Positions 26,362-36,894 of a stretch of 64,000 nt of DNA are shown here, in pieces; within the stretch, counting starts at the first letter, position 1, and the number at the start of each line of letters is the position of its first letter. The stretch spans positions 318,842-382,841 of the forward strand of contig JADHTB010000002.1 of the NCBI GenBank assembly GCA_016776605.1. The letters are read 5' to 3'. This stretch comes from Alphaproteobacteria bacterium. GTDB lineage: Bacteria > Pseudomonadota > Alphaproteobacteria > GCA-2731375. The notes below the pieces were generated by a model, which was given only the letters and a program-made list of their open reading frames with translations, searched no databases and was not told where the DNA came from. The translations under genes were made by a program, and so were the position numbers.

Positions 26362-28170
26362 CTATTCTTCTGTTGGTTCCGGGGTCGGCTTTTTAGGGGG
26401 CTCCGGTACGACGGTGCGGATATGTAATTCGCGTAAATGTTTCGCATCCGCCGGCGCGGGCGCACCCATCATCAGATCCTGAGCCTGCTGATTCATTGGG
26501 AACATGATGACTTCCCGGATGTTGGGCTCGTTTGCCAACAGCATGACCATGCGATCGATACCCGGCGCGATGCCGCCATGGGGCGGGGCGCCGAATTTCA
26601 AAGCGCTGAGCATGCCGCCAAATCGGTTCTCCACCTCACTGGCGGGATAACCGGCGATTTCGAACGCGCGGTACATGATTTCCGGCAGATGGTTCCGAAT
26701 GGCGCCTGAAGCCAGCTCGTCGCCATTGCAAACGATGTCGTACTGATAGCCCAAGACATCCAGGGGGTCGCCACTATTCAAGGCCGCCAAGCCGCCCTGA
26801 GGCATGGAGAATGGATTGTGGGAGAAATCCACCTTCTGCTCGGTCTCGCTCCATTCAAACAGGGGATAGTCCACGATCCAGCAGAACCGGAAGGCATTCG
26901 CCTCTACCAGATCAAGATCGCGGCCCACTTTCAGGCGCGCCTTGCCGGCAAGGGCCGCGGCCTCGGGCGCTTTACCGGCGGCGAAAAACAGGCCATCGCC
27001 ATCATCGCAGCCGGTCAAGGCTTTTAACTTTGCCAGACGCGCCTCGTCCAGACGGCTGGCGATGGGACCACGGCCGCCGCCATCGGTAAAACTAATCCAG
27101 CCCATGCCGGGTGCGCCCTCATCACGGGCCCAATCGTTCATCTTGTCAAAAAAGCTGCGTGGCCGGGCCGCCGCGCCGGGCGCGGGTATAGCGCGCACCG
27201 TATCTCCGCCCGCAATGAGTTTGGCGAATAATTGGAATTCAGAGCCGGCAAACACCTCGGCCACATCGACGATTTCCAACGGAATGCGTAAATCTGGCTT
27301 GTCAGAGCCGTACTTCAGCATCGACTCGGCATAGGGAATGCGCGGAAATGGCATGGGCGTCACCTCGCCGCCATTGGCGAATTCCTCGAACACGTCGTGC
27401 ATCACCGGTTCCACCGCCTGGAAAACATCTTCCTGTTCAACAAAGCTCATTTCCAGATCGAGTTGGTAAAACTCGCCTGGACTGCGGTCGGCGCGGGCGT
27501 CCTCGTCGCGAAAACAGGGGGCAATTTGGTAGTAACGGTCAAAACCCGCGATCATGGCCAGTTGCTTGAATTGCTGTGGCGCCTGAGGCAGCGCATAGAA
27601 CTGTCCGGGATGTAAACGGCTTGGCACCAGGAAATCGCGCGCGCCTTCGGGCGATGATGCGGTCAGAATGGGGGTCTGAAAGTCGATAAAGCCCTGCGCT
27701 TCCATGCGTCGGCGGATCGACGAGATGATCTTGCTGCGCAGTAGAATATTGTCATGCATGTCCGGACGGCGCAGATCCAGGAACCGGTAACGTAGGCGGG
27801 TTTCTTCCGGATAGACCTGATCTCCAAAGACTTGCAAAGGCAACTCCTCGGCCGCCGATAACAGTTCAAAATCAGCAATTCTGATTTCGATTTCGCCGGT
27901 GGGCAGATCTTTGTTCGTGGTTTCGGCCTCGCGGGCAACCACGGCGCCATCAATACGCAACACGCTTTCCGGCCGCACCGCTTCAATGGCCGCGAAATGT
28001 TCGCTATCAGGCTCGATCACGCATTGTGTAATGCCGTAATTATCGCGCAAATCAATGAACAGCAGGCCGCCATGGTCCCTTTTGCGGTGTACCCAACCCG
28101 AAATACGTACTGTTTGACCGGCCTCATCAAGGCGCAGGGCGCCACAGGTATGGCTACGATAAATATGCAT
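26362..28170 (-). CDS. aspS: Aspartyl-tRNA synthetase
   Basis: A 602-residue class IIb synthetase of bacterial type. The N-terminal OB-fold ([22 protein letters not shown]) leads to motif 2 ([24 protein letters not shown]) and motif 3 ([14 protein letters not shown]), with the bacterial GAD insertion between. With gatCA present in the same genome it may be non-discriminating and also charge tRNA(Asn); sequence alone does not settle this. The start at MHIYRSHTC is supported by AAGGA about 9 bp upstream. The frame is open to 28302 but the extra N-terminus is not family-like. It is divergent from rnd. Confidence 0.97.
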   Translation of the reverse strand: MHIYRSHTCGALRLDEAGQTVRISGWVHRKRDHGGLLFIDLRDNYGITQCVIEPDSEHFAAIEAVRPESVLRIDGAVVAREAETTNKDLPTGEIEIRIADFELLSAAEELPLQVFGDQVYPEETRLRYRFLDLRRPDMHDNILLRSKIISSIRRRMEAQGFIDFQTPILTASSPEGARDFLVPSRLHPGQFYALPQAPQQFKQLAMIAGFDRYYQIAPCFRDEDARADRSPGEFYQLDLEMSFVEQEDVFQAVEPVMHDVFEEFANGGEVTPMPFPRIPYAESMLKYGSDKPDLRIPLEIVDVAEVFAGSEFQLFAKLIAGGDTVRAIPAPGAAARPRSFFDKMNDWARDEGAPGMGWISFTDGGGRGPIASRLDEARLAKLKALTGCDDGDGLFFAAGKAPEAAALAGKARLKVGRDLDLVEANAFRFCWIVDYPLFEWSETEQKVDFSHNPFSMPQGGLAALNSGDPLDVLGYQYDIVCNGDELASGAIRNHLPEIMYRAFEIAGYPASEVENRFGGMLSALKFGAPPHGGIAPGIDRMVMLLANEPNIREVIMFPMNQQAQDLMMGAPAPADAKHLRELHIRTVVPEPPKKPTPEPTEE

Positions 28171-28354
28171 GTCCAAAGGTCCTTGGATGGGAGAAAACAG
28201 CGCCGTATGCCGCCCTTTGCATTCGCTTCTAGCCTGGCTCAAGGCGGCGGCGTTAAACCACACAGAACGTACCGTTCTGTCAAGTGTAAGGACGATTTTC
28301 ACGGACTAAATTAGCAGGGGCGACGGCGCACCATAAATTGTGTATAGGTGGCGC

Positions 28355-29524
28355 ATGTCAGCATTACGAATAGACGAATTAATCGATGATACCGAGACAT
28401 TGGCCGAATTTTGCGCCCAATTGTCCCATTCGCCCTATATCACCATCGACACGGAATTTATCCGTGACCGTACCTATTGGCCACGCCTCTGCCTGGTGCA
28501 ATTGGCCAATCATGATGTGGCGCGGGCGGTCGATCCCCTGGCCGAAGGCATCGATTTGTCGCCCCTGGCGGATTTGCTGGCAAACCCGAATGTGATCAAG
28601 GTATTCCACGCCGCCCGTCAGGATGTGGAGATCTTTGTTCAACAGAATAATGTCGTGCCCTCACCCATGTTCGATACCCAGATTGCCGCCATGGTCTGTG
28701 GCTTTGGCGATTCCGTGGGTTACGACCGTCTGGTCGAAAAACTGGCAGGCGCCCGTGTGGATAAGGGCTCACGCTTCACGGACTGGAGCCGCCGCCCGTT
28801 GAGTGACAAGCAAATCGGCTATGCCCTGGATGACGTCACCCATCTTTTAACTGTCTATGACTCCCTGTGCGGGCAACTGGAAAAATCCAACCGCGCCCAT
28901 TGGCTGGAAGAAGAGATGGCCGTGCTGACCAGCACGGCGACCTACGAACAATCCCCGGACGACGTTTGGCGCCGCCTGAAAGTACGCAGCCGTAACCCGC
29001 AATATCTAGGTGTGGTCAAAACCGTTTCCGCCTGGCGCGAGATGGAAGCGCAACGGCGCAATATGCCCAGGGGTCACGTACTCAAGGACGAGGCAATCCA
29101 GGAGCTGGCGGCGGAAATGCCGGATGAAATAAAGGCGCTGGGCCGTCTGCGTGCCGTCTCCAAAGGCATGGCCGAGGGGCCGGCGGGGGAGGAATTGCTG
29201 GCGGCGGTGCGCCGGGGTCGGAATTTACCCAGTGATGAGGTGCCAAATCCAGCGGCACAGGTCATTCTGCCGCGTGGCCTGGGACCGTTGATCGATCTGT
29301 TGAAGGTATTGTTAAAGACCAAATGCGAGGCCCATGACGTGGCGCAGAAGCTGGTTGCCACCGTGTCGGATTTGGAACGCATCGCCGTTGACGATAACGC
29401 CGATGTGGCGGCCCTGCGGGGCTGGCGCAGGGAAGTCTTTGGCAACGATGCCCTGGACTTGAAACACGGCCGTCTGGCCATGACCGCCAAGGGGAAACGG
29501 GTCGAGTTAATCCCCACCCGCTGA
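28355..29524 (+). CDS. rnd: Ribonuclease D
   Basis: RNase D trims 3' ends of tRNA precursors. This 389-residue protein has the DEDD exonuclease domain: ITIDTEFIRDRTYWPRLCLVQLA carries the first Asp/Glu pair, VFHAARQDVEIF the second Asp, and YALDDVTHLL the Tyr/Asp block. A HRDC domain follows (YLGVVKTVSAWREMEAQRRNMPRGHVLKD). The ATG at 28355 was preferred to the in-frame GTG at 28340. Its divergent neighbour aspS and the convergent ppx-ppk form a commonly conserved alphaproteobacterial neighbourhood. Confidence 0.95.
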   Translation: MSALRIDELIDDTETLAEFCAQLSHSPYITIDTEFIRDRTYWPRLCLVQLANHDVARAVDPLAEGIDLSPLADLLANPNVIKVFHAARQDVEIFVQQNNVVPSPMFDTQIAAMVCGFGDSVGYDRLVEKLAGARVDKGSRFTDWSRRPLSDKQIGYALDDVTHLLTVYDSLCGQLEKSNRAHWLEEEMAVLTSTATYEQSPDDVWRRLKVRSRNPQYLGVVKTVSAWREMEAQRRNMPRGHVLKDEAIQELAAEMPDEIKALGRLRAVSKGMAEGPAGEELLAAVRRGRNLPSDEVPNPAAQVILPRGLGPLIDLLKVLLKTKCEAHDVAQKLVATVSDLERIAVDDNADVAALRGWRREVFGNDALDLKHGRLAMTAKGKRVELIPTR

Positions 29525-29562
29525 TCAGAAACGGGGCAGCTGTTCCCGTCGGCAATTTCCGA

Positions 29563-31080
29563 TCACTCGGAGACAATGCGGGCCGGCAACTCGAAGCTGC
29601 GCGCCATGGCGGTCAGGCGCTTTCGGGCCGCTTCGCCAATTAAACGGCTTGTTCCCGGTTCACAATGCAGGGCAATGCCATCGCCATCCAGGCTTAGATG
29701 ATATTGTGCCAACAATTCCATGACCCCGCCCGAAAGGGTATGGGCAAGGCGCAGGGCCTGGCCAACCCGGCGCGACCAGATCCGGTCTTCCTCTTCGATC
29801 AGGTGGCCATAACGGTCCGCCCAGCGGCTGTCGCCACGGTGGGTATAACGAAAACGGATCGCAAGCGCCAATTTGATACGCTGGGTATGATCCAACCCAA
29901 TCAGGGGCGCGCGTAGAACATCGGCCATGGCGTGATCCTGGCGCTCATCAGGATGGATACGCCAGCCAATATCGCTCAACAGCCCGGCCGCCAGACGCAA
30001 ACGCTTTTCATCCAGGCTTTCAGCCGGAAACAACGGCGCCAGCCAATTGGTCAGCCTGGCCCCGTCGCCATGGCCGTGGCCCAAGCCGTCTTCGGGATCC
30101 CGCGCGGCGGCAAGCGCGGTCAGACGGCACGATGACATTAAAGGATCGACAGCCTGTTGCGCGGGTGAAAGATGCTCGTACAGGATCCCTTCGCGCAGGC
30201 CATGGGCCGAAAAAACCACCCGTTGGGCGCCGCTAAGTCGAAGCAACCGGCCCAGAACCCTTGCCGCCAGGGCCAGGGTATCCAGGCGCTCCTTTGGCGC
30301 ATGCTCTATCCGTTCCAGGCTTTCCGGGCCAAGTCCGGCAAAAAGCTGGCACATGGAGGCCACCCTGGCCGCCGGCATGGTATAGCCGTGTAAAACCCGA
30401 AGTGGATAGCGGGTCCGCGCCATTTCCAGACGGCCAAGGCTGCGCCAGGCGCCGCCGACGATATAAAGATCGCCATGCCTTGCCTGATCCATCCAATCAA
30501 CGCGCGCCAGGCAAGCATCAATTTCCCGGTCCAGGGTTGCCCCATCGCTTGCCCTGCCCGTAATCAGGCGCAATGTACCAAGGGGTAGACTTGTGCGTTG
30601 GCCGACGCCGTCTTTCTGATCGGGATCCAGGTGGATTAATTCCAGACTGCCGCCACCCAAATCCCCCACCATGCCCCGGGCGCCCGGATTGGCCGCCAGA
30701 ACGCCGCGGGCGGATAGCCGCGCCTCTTCCTCGCCGCTCAAGATACGCACGGGAATGCCCGTCTCTTCCAATACCCGGGCGATAAATTCTTCGCGGTTGG
30801 CAGCTTCGCGAACCGCCGCCGTCGCCGCCGCGTCGATCATGCTCACGCCCATGGCCGGTGCCAGATGGGCAAAACGGGCAATGATATCGATCGCCCGCTG
30901 CATCGCCTCCACGCCCAACGCACCGCCCCGCGCCTGTCCCCGGCCCAGACCGCACATGGCTTTTTCATTAAATAGCGGCGGCGCGGCCAGTGCCGCCGCT
31001 GGATAGACCACCATGCGAACGGAATTCGAACCGACGTCGATCACCGCCAGCTGATTTTTAGAGATAGCTCTGCCGCGCAA
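29563..31080 (-). CDS. ppx: Exopolyphosphatase (Ppx/GppA family)
   Basis: A 505-residue Ppx/GppA-type phosphatase of the ASKHA fold that shortens polyphosphate or hydrolyses pppGpp. The phosphate-1 loop is AVIDVGSNSVRMVVY and the phosphate-2 loop is GMVGDLGGGSLELI. ILSGEEEARLSARGV contains the catalytic-type Glu, and an HD-like C-terminal half follows. Translation probably begins at TTG (31080), 4 bp after the ppk1 stop, so expression is coupled to the polyphosphate kinase that makes its substrate. It converges with rnd. Confidence 0.93.
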   Translation of the reverse strand: MRGRAISKNQLAVIDVGSNSVRMVVYPAAALAAPPLFNEKAMCGLGRGQARGGALGVEAMQRAIDIIARFAHLAPAMGVSMIDAAATAAVREAANREEFIARVLEETGIPVRILSGEEEARLSARGVLAANPGARGMVGDLGGGSLELIHLDPDQKDGVGQRTSLPLGTLRLITGRASDGATLDREIDACLARVDWMDQARHGDLYIVGGAWRSLGRLEMARTRYPLRVLHGYTMPAARVASMCQLFAGLGPESLERIEHAPKERLDTLALAARVLGRLLRLSGAQRVVFSAHGLREGILYEHLSPAQQAVDPLMSSCRLTALAAARDPEDGLGHGHGDGARLTNWLAPLFPAESLDEKRLRLAAGLLSDIGWRIHPDERQDHAMADVLRAPLIGLDHTQRIKLALAIRFRYTHRGDSRWADRYGHLIEEEDRIWSRRVGQALRLAHTLSGGVMELLAQYHLSLDGDGIALHCEPGTSRLIGEAARKRLTAMARSFELPARIVSE

Positions 31081-31084
31081 GGTT

Positions 31085-33256
31085 TTAATTCCGGGTTAGG
31101 CCTATTCCAGGGTGGGATGCAGGTCGGCCCGGCTGCTTTTTCAAGGCACTGCCCCGGCCCGACAGGCTGGGATTGGTCATGAAATAGCGGTGTGCCGAAA
31201 AATCGTCACCTTCGCACGTCAAACGCTCATATTTATCATCGGCGCCTAAAATCCAGCTCTGTGTGCGGTCCCCGAAATTGGCGGCCATGATCTGCCCCAG
31301 GATCTGCTCGTGCACCGTGGGATTTTCGATGGGCACCATGGCCTCCACCCGGCGGTCAAAATTTCGCGGCATCCAATCGGCCGAAGAAATGAAAACCTTT
31401 GCCTCTGTCGAGGGCAGGCCATGACCGGCGCCAAAGCAAGCAATTCGGCCGTGTTCGAGAAACCGACCGACAATGCTTTTGACCGTAATATTTTCAGACA
31501 TTGCCGGCACGCCGGGCCGCAGACAGCAAATACCACGCACGATCAAATCAATTTTGACACCGGCGTTGGATGCGTCATAGAGCGCATCAATGATTTGACT
31601 ATCAACCAGGGAATTCAATTTGGCCCAGATCGCACCGGGCCGACCAGCTTTGACATGGCTGATTTCCTGTTCGATCAGAGCCAAAACGGACTCCCGCATA
31701 CCCAGCGGCGAGACCATCAAGCGGTCGAAATGTTCTGGTTTGGCGTAACCCGTGACATAGTTGAACAGCCGCGCCGTGTCTGCGCCGATATCCGGATCGG
31801 CGGTGAAAAATGACAGGTCCGTATAGGATTTAGCGGTCACGGGATGATAATTGCCGGTGCCTAGATGCACATAGGTCAACAGCTCCTCACCCTCGCGCCG
31901 GGCCACATAGGAAACCTTGGCGTGGGTTTTCAAATCCATGAAGCCGTAAACCACGTGAACACCGGCGCGTTCCATATCAAGCGCCCATTTTATATTGGCT
32001 TCCTCGTCGAAGCGCGCCTTTAATTCAACCACGGCGGTCACCGACTTGCCGCTCTCGGCTGCGGCGATGAGGGCCTTGACGATGGGAGAATCGTCGGACG
32101 TGCGGTACAGTGTCTGTTTTATGGCAATGACGTCCGGGTCGTGGGCAGCCTGACTCAAAAATTGCGCCACCACGTCAAAACTTTCATAGGGGTGGTGGAC
32201 CAGGATATCCTTGGTTCGGATCGCAGCGAAGCAATCGCCGCCCAATTCGCGAATTCGTTCGGGGAAGCGCGGGTTGTAGGGCTCGAACTTCAAATCGGGC
32301 CGGTCGTCGACAATCAACTGGCCCACATCCACCAGGCCCAGGGCACCGTCCACCGCCAAAACCTCGCTGCCCCCGACATCCAGGTTGCGCACCACGAACC
32401 GGCGCAAATCGTCAGGCATGGCGGCGTCGACCCGCAGACTGATGACCCTGCCACGGCGCCGGCGTTTCAAGGCGGTCTGAAAGAACCGAACCAAATCCTC
32501 GGCCTCTTCCTCGACCTCGATCTCGCTGTCACGAATGACCCGGAAAAGGCCGCGGCCCTGGGTCGTGTAGCCGGGAAAGAGTTGATCCAGGAACAAGCCA
32601 ACCAGGTTTTCCAGGCTGATAAAACGGATCATCTTGCCCGGCAGGCGAATGAAGCGGTCAACCATCTGCGGCAGCGGCACCAGCGCATTCATAAAGGTAT
32701 GGTCTGAATCCCGGCGCAATTGCAGAACCATGGCAAATCCAAGATTTTGGATAAAGGGAAAAGGATGCGCCGGGTCAATCGCTAATGGTGTCAGTACGGG
32801 AAAGACCCGATGCAGGAAATACACAGCCAGGAAATCCCGCTCGTCCTCCAGCAAATCTTCTGGTGCAACCAAGGTTATTCCCGCCGTCGCCAGTTCGCCA
32901 TTCAGCTCAATCCAGTAGCGGGCCTGCTCCGCCATAATTTCAGCCGCTAATTCATTGATGGCGGTGAGTTGCTGTGCCGGGGTGCGGCCGTCGTCGCTGA
33001 CCTGTTCGATGCCGGCCTGCACCTGGCCATGCAGCCCTGCCACGCGGACCATGAAAAATTCATCCAGGTTGGTGGCGGTAATAGACAAAAAACGCAGCCG
33101 TTCCAACAACGGGTGGTTTGGGTTGCGCGCCTCTTCCATGACCCTCTGATTAAAGGCCAGCCATGACAATTCCCGGTTAATATAACGTTCGCCCGGTTCG
33201 GTCGGTTCAGCGGGAACCACGTCCCCGCCGCCGTCCTTTTGTTGCACCTGGGCCAC
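31085..33256 (-). CDS. ppk1: Polyphosphate kinase 1
   Basis: PPK1 polymerises the gamma-phosphate of ATP into polyphosphate. The 723-residue protein has all four domains: the N-terminal [16 protein letters not shown], the head domain, and two C-terminal PLD-like catalytic domains. The autophosphorylated His lies in [32 protein letters not shown] and [15 protein letters not shown] are other catalytic blocks. GTG 33256 was chosen over TTG 33259 because GGAGG sits 8 bp upstream. It forms an operon with ppx. Confidence 0.97.
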   Translation of the reverse strand: MAQVQQKDGGGDVVPAEPTEPGERYINRELSWLAFNQRVMEEARNPNHPLLERLRFLSITATNLDEFFMVRVAGLHGQVQAGIEQVSDDGRTPAQQLTAINELAAEIMAEQARYWIELNGELATAGITLVAPEDLLEDERDFLAVYFLHRVFPVLTPLAIDPAHPFPFIQNLGFAMVLQLRRDSDHTFMNALVPLPQMVDRFIRLPGKMIRFISLENLVGLFLDQLFPGYTTQGRGLFRVIRDSEIEVEEEAEDLVRFFQTALKRRRRGRVISLRVDAAMPDDLRRFVVRNLDVGGSEVLAVDGALGLVDVGQLIVDDRPDLKFEPYNPRFPERIRELGGDCFAAIRTKDILVHHPYESFDVVAQFLSQAAHDPDVIAIKQTLYRTSDDSPIVKALIAAAESGKSVTAVVELKARFDEEANIKWALDMERAGVHVVYGFMDLKTHAKVSYVARREGEELLTYVHLGTGNYHPVTAKSYTDLSFFTADPDIGADTARLFNYVTGYAKPEHFDRLMVSPLGMRESVLALIEQEISHVKAGRPGAIWAKLNSLVDSQIIDALYDASNAGVKIDLIVRGICCLRPGVPAMSENITVKSIVGRFLEHGRIACFGAGHGLPSTEAKVFISSADWMPRNFDRRVEAMVPIENPTVHEQILGQIMAANFGDRTQSWILGADDKYERLTCEGDDFSAHRYFMTNPSLSGRGSALKKQPGRPASHPGIGLTRN

Positions 33257-33289
33257 CAAACGTTCCTCCCCTTCCCGCGCCGTTGGGTA

Positions 33290-33730
33290 TTAGTTCACCC
33301 GGGTCCAAATTTGCGTCTTGCCGAACAATGGTAAGCCAACGTAGCCGCGAACCTTTAATGTATTGCTATCCTGCAAGGTCAAAGTGCAATCATAATTTTC
33401 GCCGTCTTCGGGATTATAGATGGTGCCATTGCTCCAGACATCGGCTTCCTGGCCAGCGGTAAAATTGACCAGCAGAGGTAACCCGATGATCGGGCGGTCT
33501 TGCATGGCGGGCTCTGGATTGTTGACATCGGTCTTAGGGACGCCCTGGTCATCCAGCGGTTCCTTCAGCCAAATGATACGACCGCACAATTTCTGCCCGC
33601 AGAGCAATACCCTGACGTGTGATTTGCCGGCTTCCGTCGCCCAGGTGCCGACCGCGTTGCCCGCCCACGACGGCGCGAATGGCAACACCGCGATGCACAG
33701 AACCAATGATATCACTCGCCAATGCCGCAT
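33290..33730 (-). CDS. DUF2147 family exported protein
   Basis: A 146-residue protein with a signal peptide (MRHWRVISLVLCIAVLPFAPSWA) and a DUF2147 domain. Typical blocks are GTWATEAGKSHVRVLLCG, LCGRIIWLKEPLDDQGVPKTDVNNP and the GTIYNPEDGENYDCTLTL strand. The two cysteines of LLCGQKLCG may form a disulfide. The function is unknown; the family is periplasmic. It lies on the same strand between the SDR gene and ppk1 with 32-33-bp gaps. Confidence 0.88.
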   Translation of the reverse strand: MRHWRVISLVLCIAVLPFAPSWAGNAVGTWATEAGKSHVRVLLCGQKLCGRIIWLKEPLDDQGVPKTDVNNPEPAMQDRPIIGLPLLVNFTAGQEADVWSNGTIYNPEDGENYDCTLTLQDSNTLKVRGYVGLPLFGKTQIWTRVN

Positions 33731-33762
33731 ATTGATCTTGTCTTCCGTTTTTTCGCGTCTAC

Positions 33763-34542
33763 TCACATGGTGCCGGTGAAAGCGCCGCCATCCATCATTA
33801 TTTGCTGCCCGGTCATAAACCCCGTATGGGCACTGCACATAAAGGCACAGGTGGCGCCGAATTCCTCGACCGTGCCAAAACGGCCGGCGGGATTATTTGC
33901 CGCCGCAATGGTCGTCATCTCAGCCAATTCCTTGCCCGCAACCTTGGCCCGGTGGGCAATGTTGCCGCGCAGACGGTCGGTATCGAAGGGGCCGGGCAGC
34001 AGGTTATTGATTGTGACATTGCGGCCAATCGTCTTGCGTGACAAGCCTGCGACAAAGCCCGTCAACCCACAGCGGGCGCCGTTCGACAAACACAGCTCGT
34101 CAATGGGACTGCGCACCGCAGCGGACGTGATGTTGACGATACGGCCAAAGCCGCGCTCCAACATACCGTCCACGGTGGCCTTGATCATCTCGATGGGACT
34201 GAGCATGTTGGCATTCACCGCCGCCTGCCAATCCTCCAAAGTGAAATCGCGAAAATCGCCAGCCGGTGGTCCGCCTGCATTGTTGATCAGAATATCAGGG
34301 TTGGGACAGACTGCCAGCAATGCCGCGCGCCCCTTCACCGTGGTAACATCGCAGGCAAGGGCCACGACGCTAACGCCTGTTTCCGAGCGTATTTCCTCAG
34401 CCGTGGCCGCCAATGCTTCCTCGCCGCGGGCGCTGATGGTCACGGCCACGCCTTCCCGCGCCAGGGCAAGGGCGCAGCCTTTGCCCAGCCCTTTCGAAGC
34501 CGCGCAAACAATGGCGGATTTTCCAGCTATACCTAGATCCAT
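33763..34542 (-). CDS. SDR-family protein lacking the catalytic Tyr and Lys
   Basis: A 259-residue classical SDR fold. The NAD(P) motif is CAASKGLGKG (in place of TGxxxGxG), and the structural NNAGG and the catalytic-type Ser of VNITSAAV are present. Where YxxxK is expected, 13 residues after that Ser, the sequence reads SNGAR: Tyr is Ser and Lys is Arg. This SNGxR variant occurs in a recognised branch annotated as 3-oxoacyl-ACP reductase-like, but its chemistry is unclear. It sits between hdaA and the DUF2147 gene on the same strand. Confidence 0.87.
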   Translation of the reverse strand: MDLGIAGKSAIVCAASKGLGKGCALALAREGVAVTISARGEEALAATAEEIRSETGVSVVALACDVTTVKGRAALLAVCPNPDILINNAGGPPAGDFRDFTLEDWQAAVNANMLSPIEMIKATVDGMLERGFGRIVNITSAAVRSPIDELCLSNGARCGLTGFVAGLSRKTIGRNVTINNLLPGPFDTDRLRGNIAHRAKVAGKELAEMTTIAAANNPAGRFGTVEEFGATCAFMCSAHTGFMTGQQIMMDGGAFTGTM

Positions 34543-34580
34543 GCTGTCACCTCAATAATTTCAGCGTCTAAATTGATTTT

Positions 34581-35258
34581 CTATTCCGACGTCATGGCCG
34601 CGCGGGCCAAGGGCACTGTAATGGGTCGCTGCCCCGATAGCGAGATGCGGTCCAACTTGATCACCGCTGTCTCCGCCGCCGCGAAAGAACGCTCTATCCG
34701 GGCCGCCAGATAGGATAACACGTCGCGGCCCACACGCACCTGACGGTCCGCGAATATTTTTGCCATCACGGCCACCAGCAATTGATCATCGGGCGCCTGG
34801 ATACCGACCGCCGGCGCGGCCAATATGCGGGACCGCAAATCCGGCAACGACACCTGCCATTGCTTCGGCGGTTGCCGGGCGGCGATCAGCAGATAGCCGC
34901 CCTGCTCGCGCAGTAAATTATATAAATGCAGCAATGGCTCCGCCGCGATCACGTCGCCTCCGTCCGATCCGGCATCATCCAGGGCCACGGCACCCAGCGC
35001 CGCCAATTCCAGCACGCTGGCGTCAAGCAATTGCGCGGGCGTAATGCGCCGCGCTTTGGTGCGAACGCACCACAGGTGTAGCAGATGGCTCTTGCCGCAG
35101 CCCTCGGGACCATACAGGCAAAGGGCATGAGCCGGCCAATCGGGCCATCGGTCCAGCCACGCGACAGCATCGGCATTGCTGTCAGTAACCAGAAAATCAG
35201 CGCGTCCCTGGGCCTTGCGCGCTGGCAGGTCCAGGATTAACTGCCCCGTCGAATTCAT
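34581..35258 (-). CDS. hdaA: DnaA-related protein HdaA (regulatory inactivation of DnaA)
   Basis: A 225-residue AAA+ protein resembling DnaA domain III. The N-terminal QLILDLP fits the clamp-binding motif by which Hda docks on the DnaN sliding clamp. LYGPEGCGKSHLLHLW is Walker A and AVALDDAGSD is Walker B. PDLRSRILAAPAVGIQAPDDQLL carries sensor/arginine-finger-type residues. Hda proteins stimulate ATP hydrolysis by DnaA after initiation. The start at 35258 overlaps the AI-2E transporter stop by 4 bp. Its placement among pgsA-like, perM-like, ppk and ppx genes is typical for alphaproteobacteria. Confidence 0.9.
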   Translation of the reverse strand: MNSTGQLILDLPARKAQGRADFLVTDSNADAVAWLDRWPDWPAHALCLYGPEGCGKSHLLHLWCVRTKARRITPAQLLDASVLELAALGAVALDDAGSDGGDVIAAEPLLHLYNLLREQGGYLLIAARQPPKQWQVSLPDLRSRILAAPAVGIQAPDDQLLVAVMAKIFADRQVRVGRDVLSYLAARIERSFAAAETAVIKLDRISLSGQRPITVPLARAAMTSE

Positions 35259-36349
35259 GGCGCGGAGCCATCCGATGGCCCGCCATCCCCGCCTAGATAG
35301 AGCCGGCTGCAAAGATATTGCTTGAGAGAAAATCGGACCATGACACCGATCGCGGCCGCGGCCGGTACGGCAATCAAAATTCCCACGAAACCGAACACCG
35401 CGCCACCCGCCAACAGGGCAAACATCACCCATACGGGATGCAGGCCGATGCGGTCGCCCAATAAACGCGGCGTCAAGATATAGCCTTCCATCGCCTGACC
35501 AACGACGAACACACCGGCAATGATCCCGATGCGAAGATAATCCCCATCGGGCAAGAACTGGGTCAATGCCGTCAGCATGGATAGAACCAGTCCCAACAGC
35601 GCCCCGACAAAAGGAACAAACGAGACCAGGCCGCTGAACAGGCCGATAATCAGGCCGAACTCCAATCCCGCGAAGGTCAGGGACAGGCCATAGAAACTGG
35701 CCAGGATCAAACAGACCGTGCCCTGGCCACGAATAAACCCGGCCATCACGCTATCGATATCGGCCAATAATTGGCGCACGGTTTGGGCATGCTGCAGGGG
35801 CAGCCATTTGTTCAAGGCCGCGACCAGATGATCAAAATCGCGCAGTAGATAGAACGCCACCACGGGGGTAATCACCAACAGCGATAGAATGTTGAACAAG
35901 GCCAGGCCGCCGCTCCACGCTTGGCGTAGCAAGCCAAAGCCAAAGCCGACGACATCACTGGCGATTTCCTTCAGGGCATTGCCAGCAGATGCGCCAATGT
36001 CTATCCCGGCCCGGGCAGCCAGATCAATCACAAAGGGCAGTGCCGTTTCACGCACGCCGGCCACATAACCGGGCAGACGTTCAGCAAATCCAAAAATCTG
36101 TGACTGCAAAATCGGTACCAATAGCAGGACCGCCAAAACCATCAGGATAAAGAAGGCAATAACGACCATACCGGTCGACAGGCTGCGGGACAGGCCCCGG
36201 CCCTCCAACTTGTCGGTCAGGGGGTCAAGGAAATAGGCCACCGCCATGCCGGCGACAAAAGGCAGCAGGATCGAGCTTAATAACCAGACCAGGGCGAGCA
36301 GGACCAGCAACGCGAACATCCAATACCTGACTTGTTGTTGAATGGTCAC
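35255..36349 (-). CDS. AI-2E family transporter (PerM-like)
   Basis: A 364-residue integral membrane protein of the AI-2E/PerM family with about eight membrane segments. The central region DIDSVMAGFIRGQGTVCLILA and the following LIIGLFSGLVSFVPFVGALLG are the family hallmark, as is the C-terminal IGLHPVWVMFALLAGGAVFGFVG. Members export autoinducer-2 or act as Na+/H+ antiporters; the substrate here is unassigned. Its start shares one base with the pgsA-like stop (TAATG) and its end overlaps hdaA by 4 bp. Confidence 0.92.
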   Translation of the reverse strand: MTIQQQVRYWMFALLVLLALVWLLSSILLPFVAGMAVAYFLDPLTDKLEGRGLSRSLSTGMVVIAFFILMVLAVLLLVPILQSQIFGFAERLPGYVAGVRETALPFVIDLAARAGIDIGASAGNALKEIASDVVGFGFGLLRQAWSGGLALFNILSLLVITPVVAFYLLRDFDHLVAALNKWLPLQHAQTVRQLLADIDSVMAGFIRGQGTVCLILASFYGLSLTFAGLEFGLIIGLFSGLVSFVPFVGALLGLVLSMLTALTQFLPDGDYLRIGIIAGVFVVGQAMEGYILTPRLLGDRIGLHPVWVMFALLAGGAVFGFVGILIAVPAAAAIGVMVRFSLKQYLCSRLYLGGDGGPSDGSAP

Positions 36350-36894
36350 TAATTAGACTCCACCTTGTTCATGCGGCGCCACCAATCCATCAGATATTGA
36401 GCGCCGGAGGCGACTGTTGTGAAGGCGGCGAACGCGATCAAAGTTTGGATATAGACTGCCGCACCCTCCACGACAAAAGCCAGCGTGGCGATCGTAGATG
36501 CCGCCAGAATGATTTGCACCGTCGTATTGATTTTGGACAGCAGAAAGGGCTTTGGCTCATACGGCTGCTCAAACAGGTACAACAGGAACAGCCCGCCGAC
36601 GATCAGAAAATCGCGGGATACCACCATGATGACCAGCCAGAGCGGCAAATTTTGTTGCACGCCAAGGACGATAAAGATGGAAACTAATAAGACTTTGTCG
36701 GCAATGGGATCAAGATATCGGCCCAATCGGGACTGCATGCTAAAGCGCTTGGCTAGAAAGCCGTCCAACGCATCCGATAGGCCGGCAAGGCAAAACACCA
36801 CCAGCGCCAGCCGCCATTGATCAATCAACATCAGCCAGACATTGAAGGGCACGGACAAAAGCCGGGCCAGGGATATTATATTGGGTAAGGTCAT
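36349..36894 (-). CDS. CDP-alcohol phosphatidyltransferase (PgsA-like)
   Basis: A 181-residue membrane enzyme of the CDP-alcohol phosphotransferase family. The metal- and CDP-binding motif is seen as SDALDGFLAKRFSMQSRLG followed by RYLDPIADK, with the four Asp residues in place and the usual Arg replaced by Lys-Arg. MTLPNIISLARLLSVPF is the typical N-terminus. It probably makes phosphatidylglycerol phosphate or cardiolipin, though other alcohols are possible. It starts 4 bp inside the end of the DUF2066 gene. Confidence 0.9.
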   Translation of the reverse strand: MTLPNIISLARLLSVPFNVWLMLIDQWRLALVVFCLAGLSDALDGFLAKRFSMQSRLGRYLDPIADKVLLVSIFIVLGVQQNLPLWLVIMVVSRDFLIVGGLFLLYLFEQPYEPKPFLLSKINTTVQIILAASTIATLAFVVEGAAVYIQTLIAFAAFTTVASGAQYLMDWWRRMNKVESN

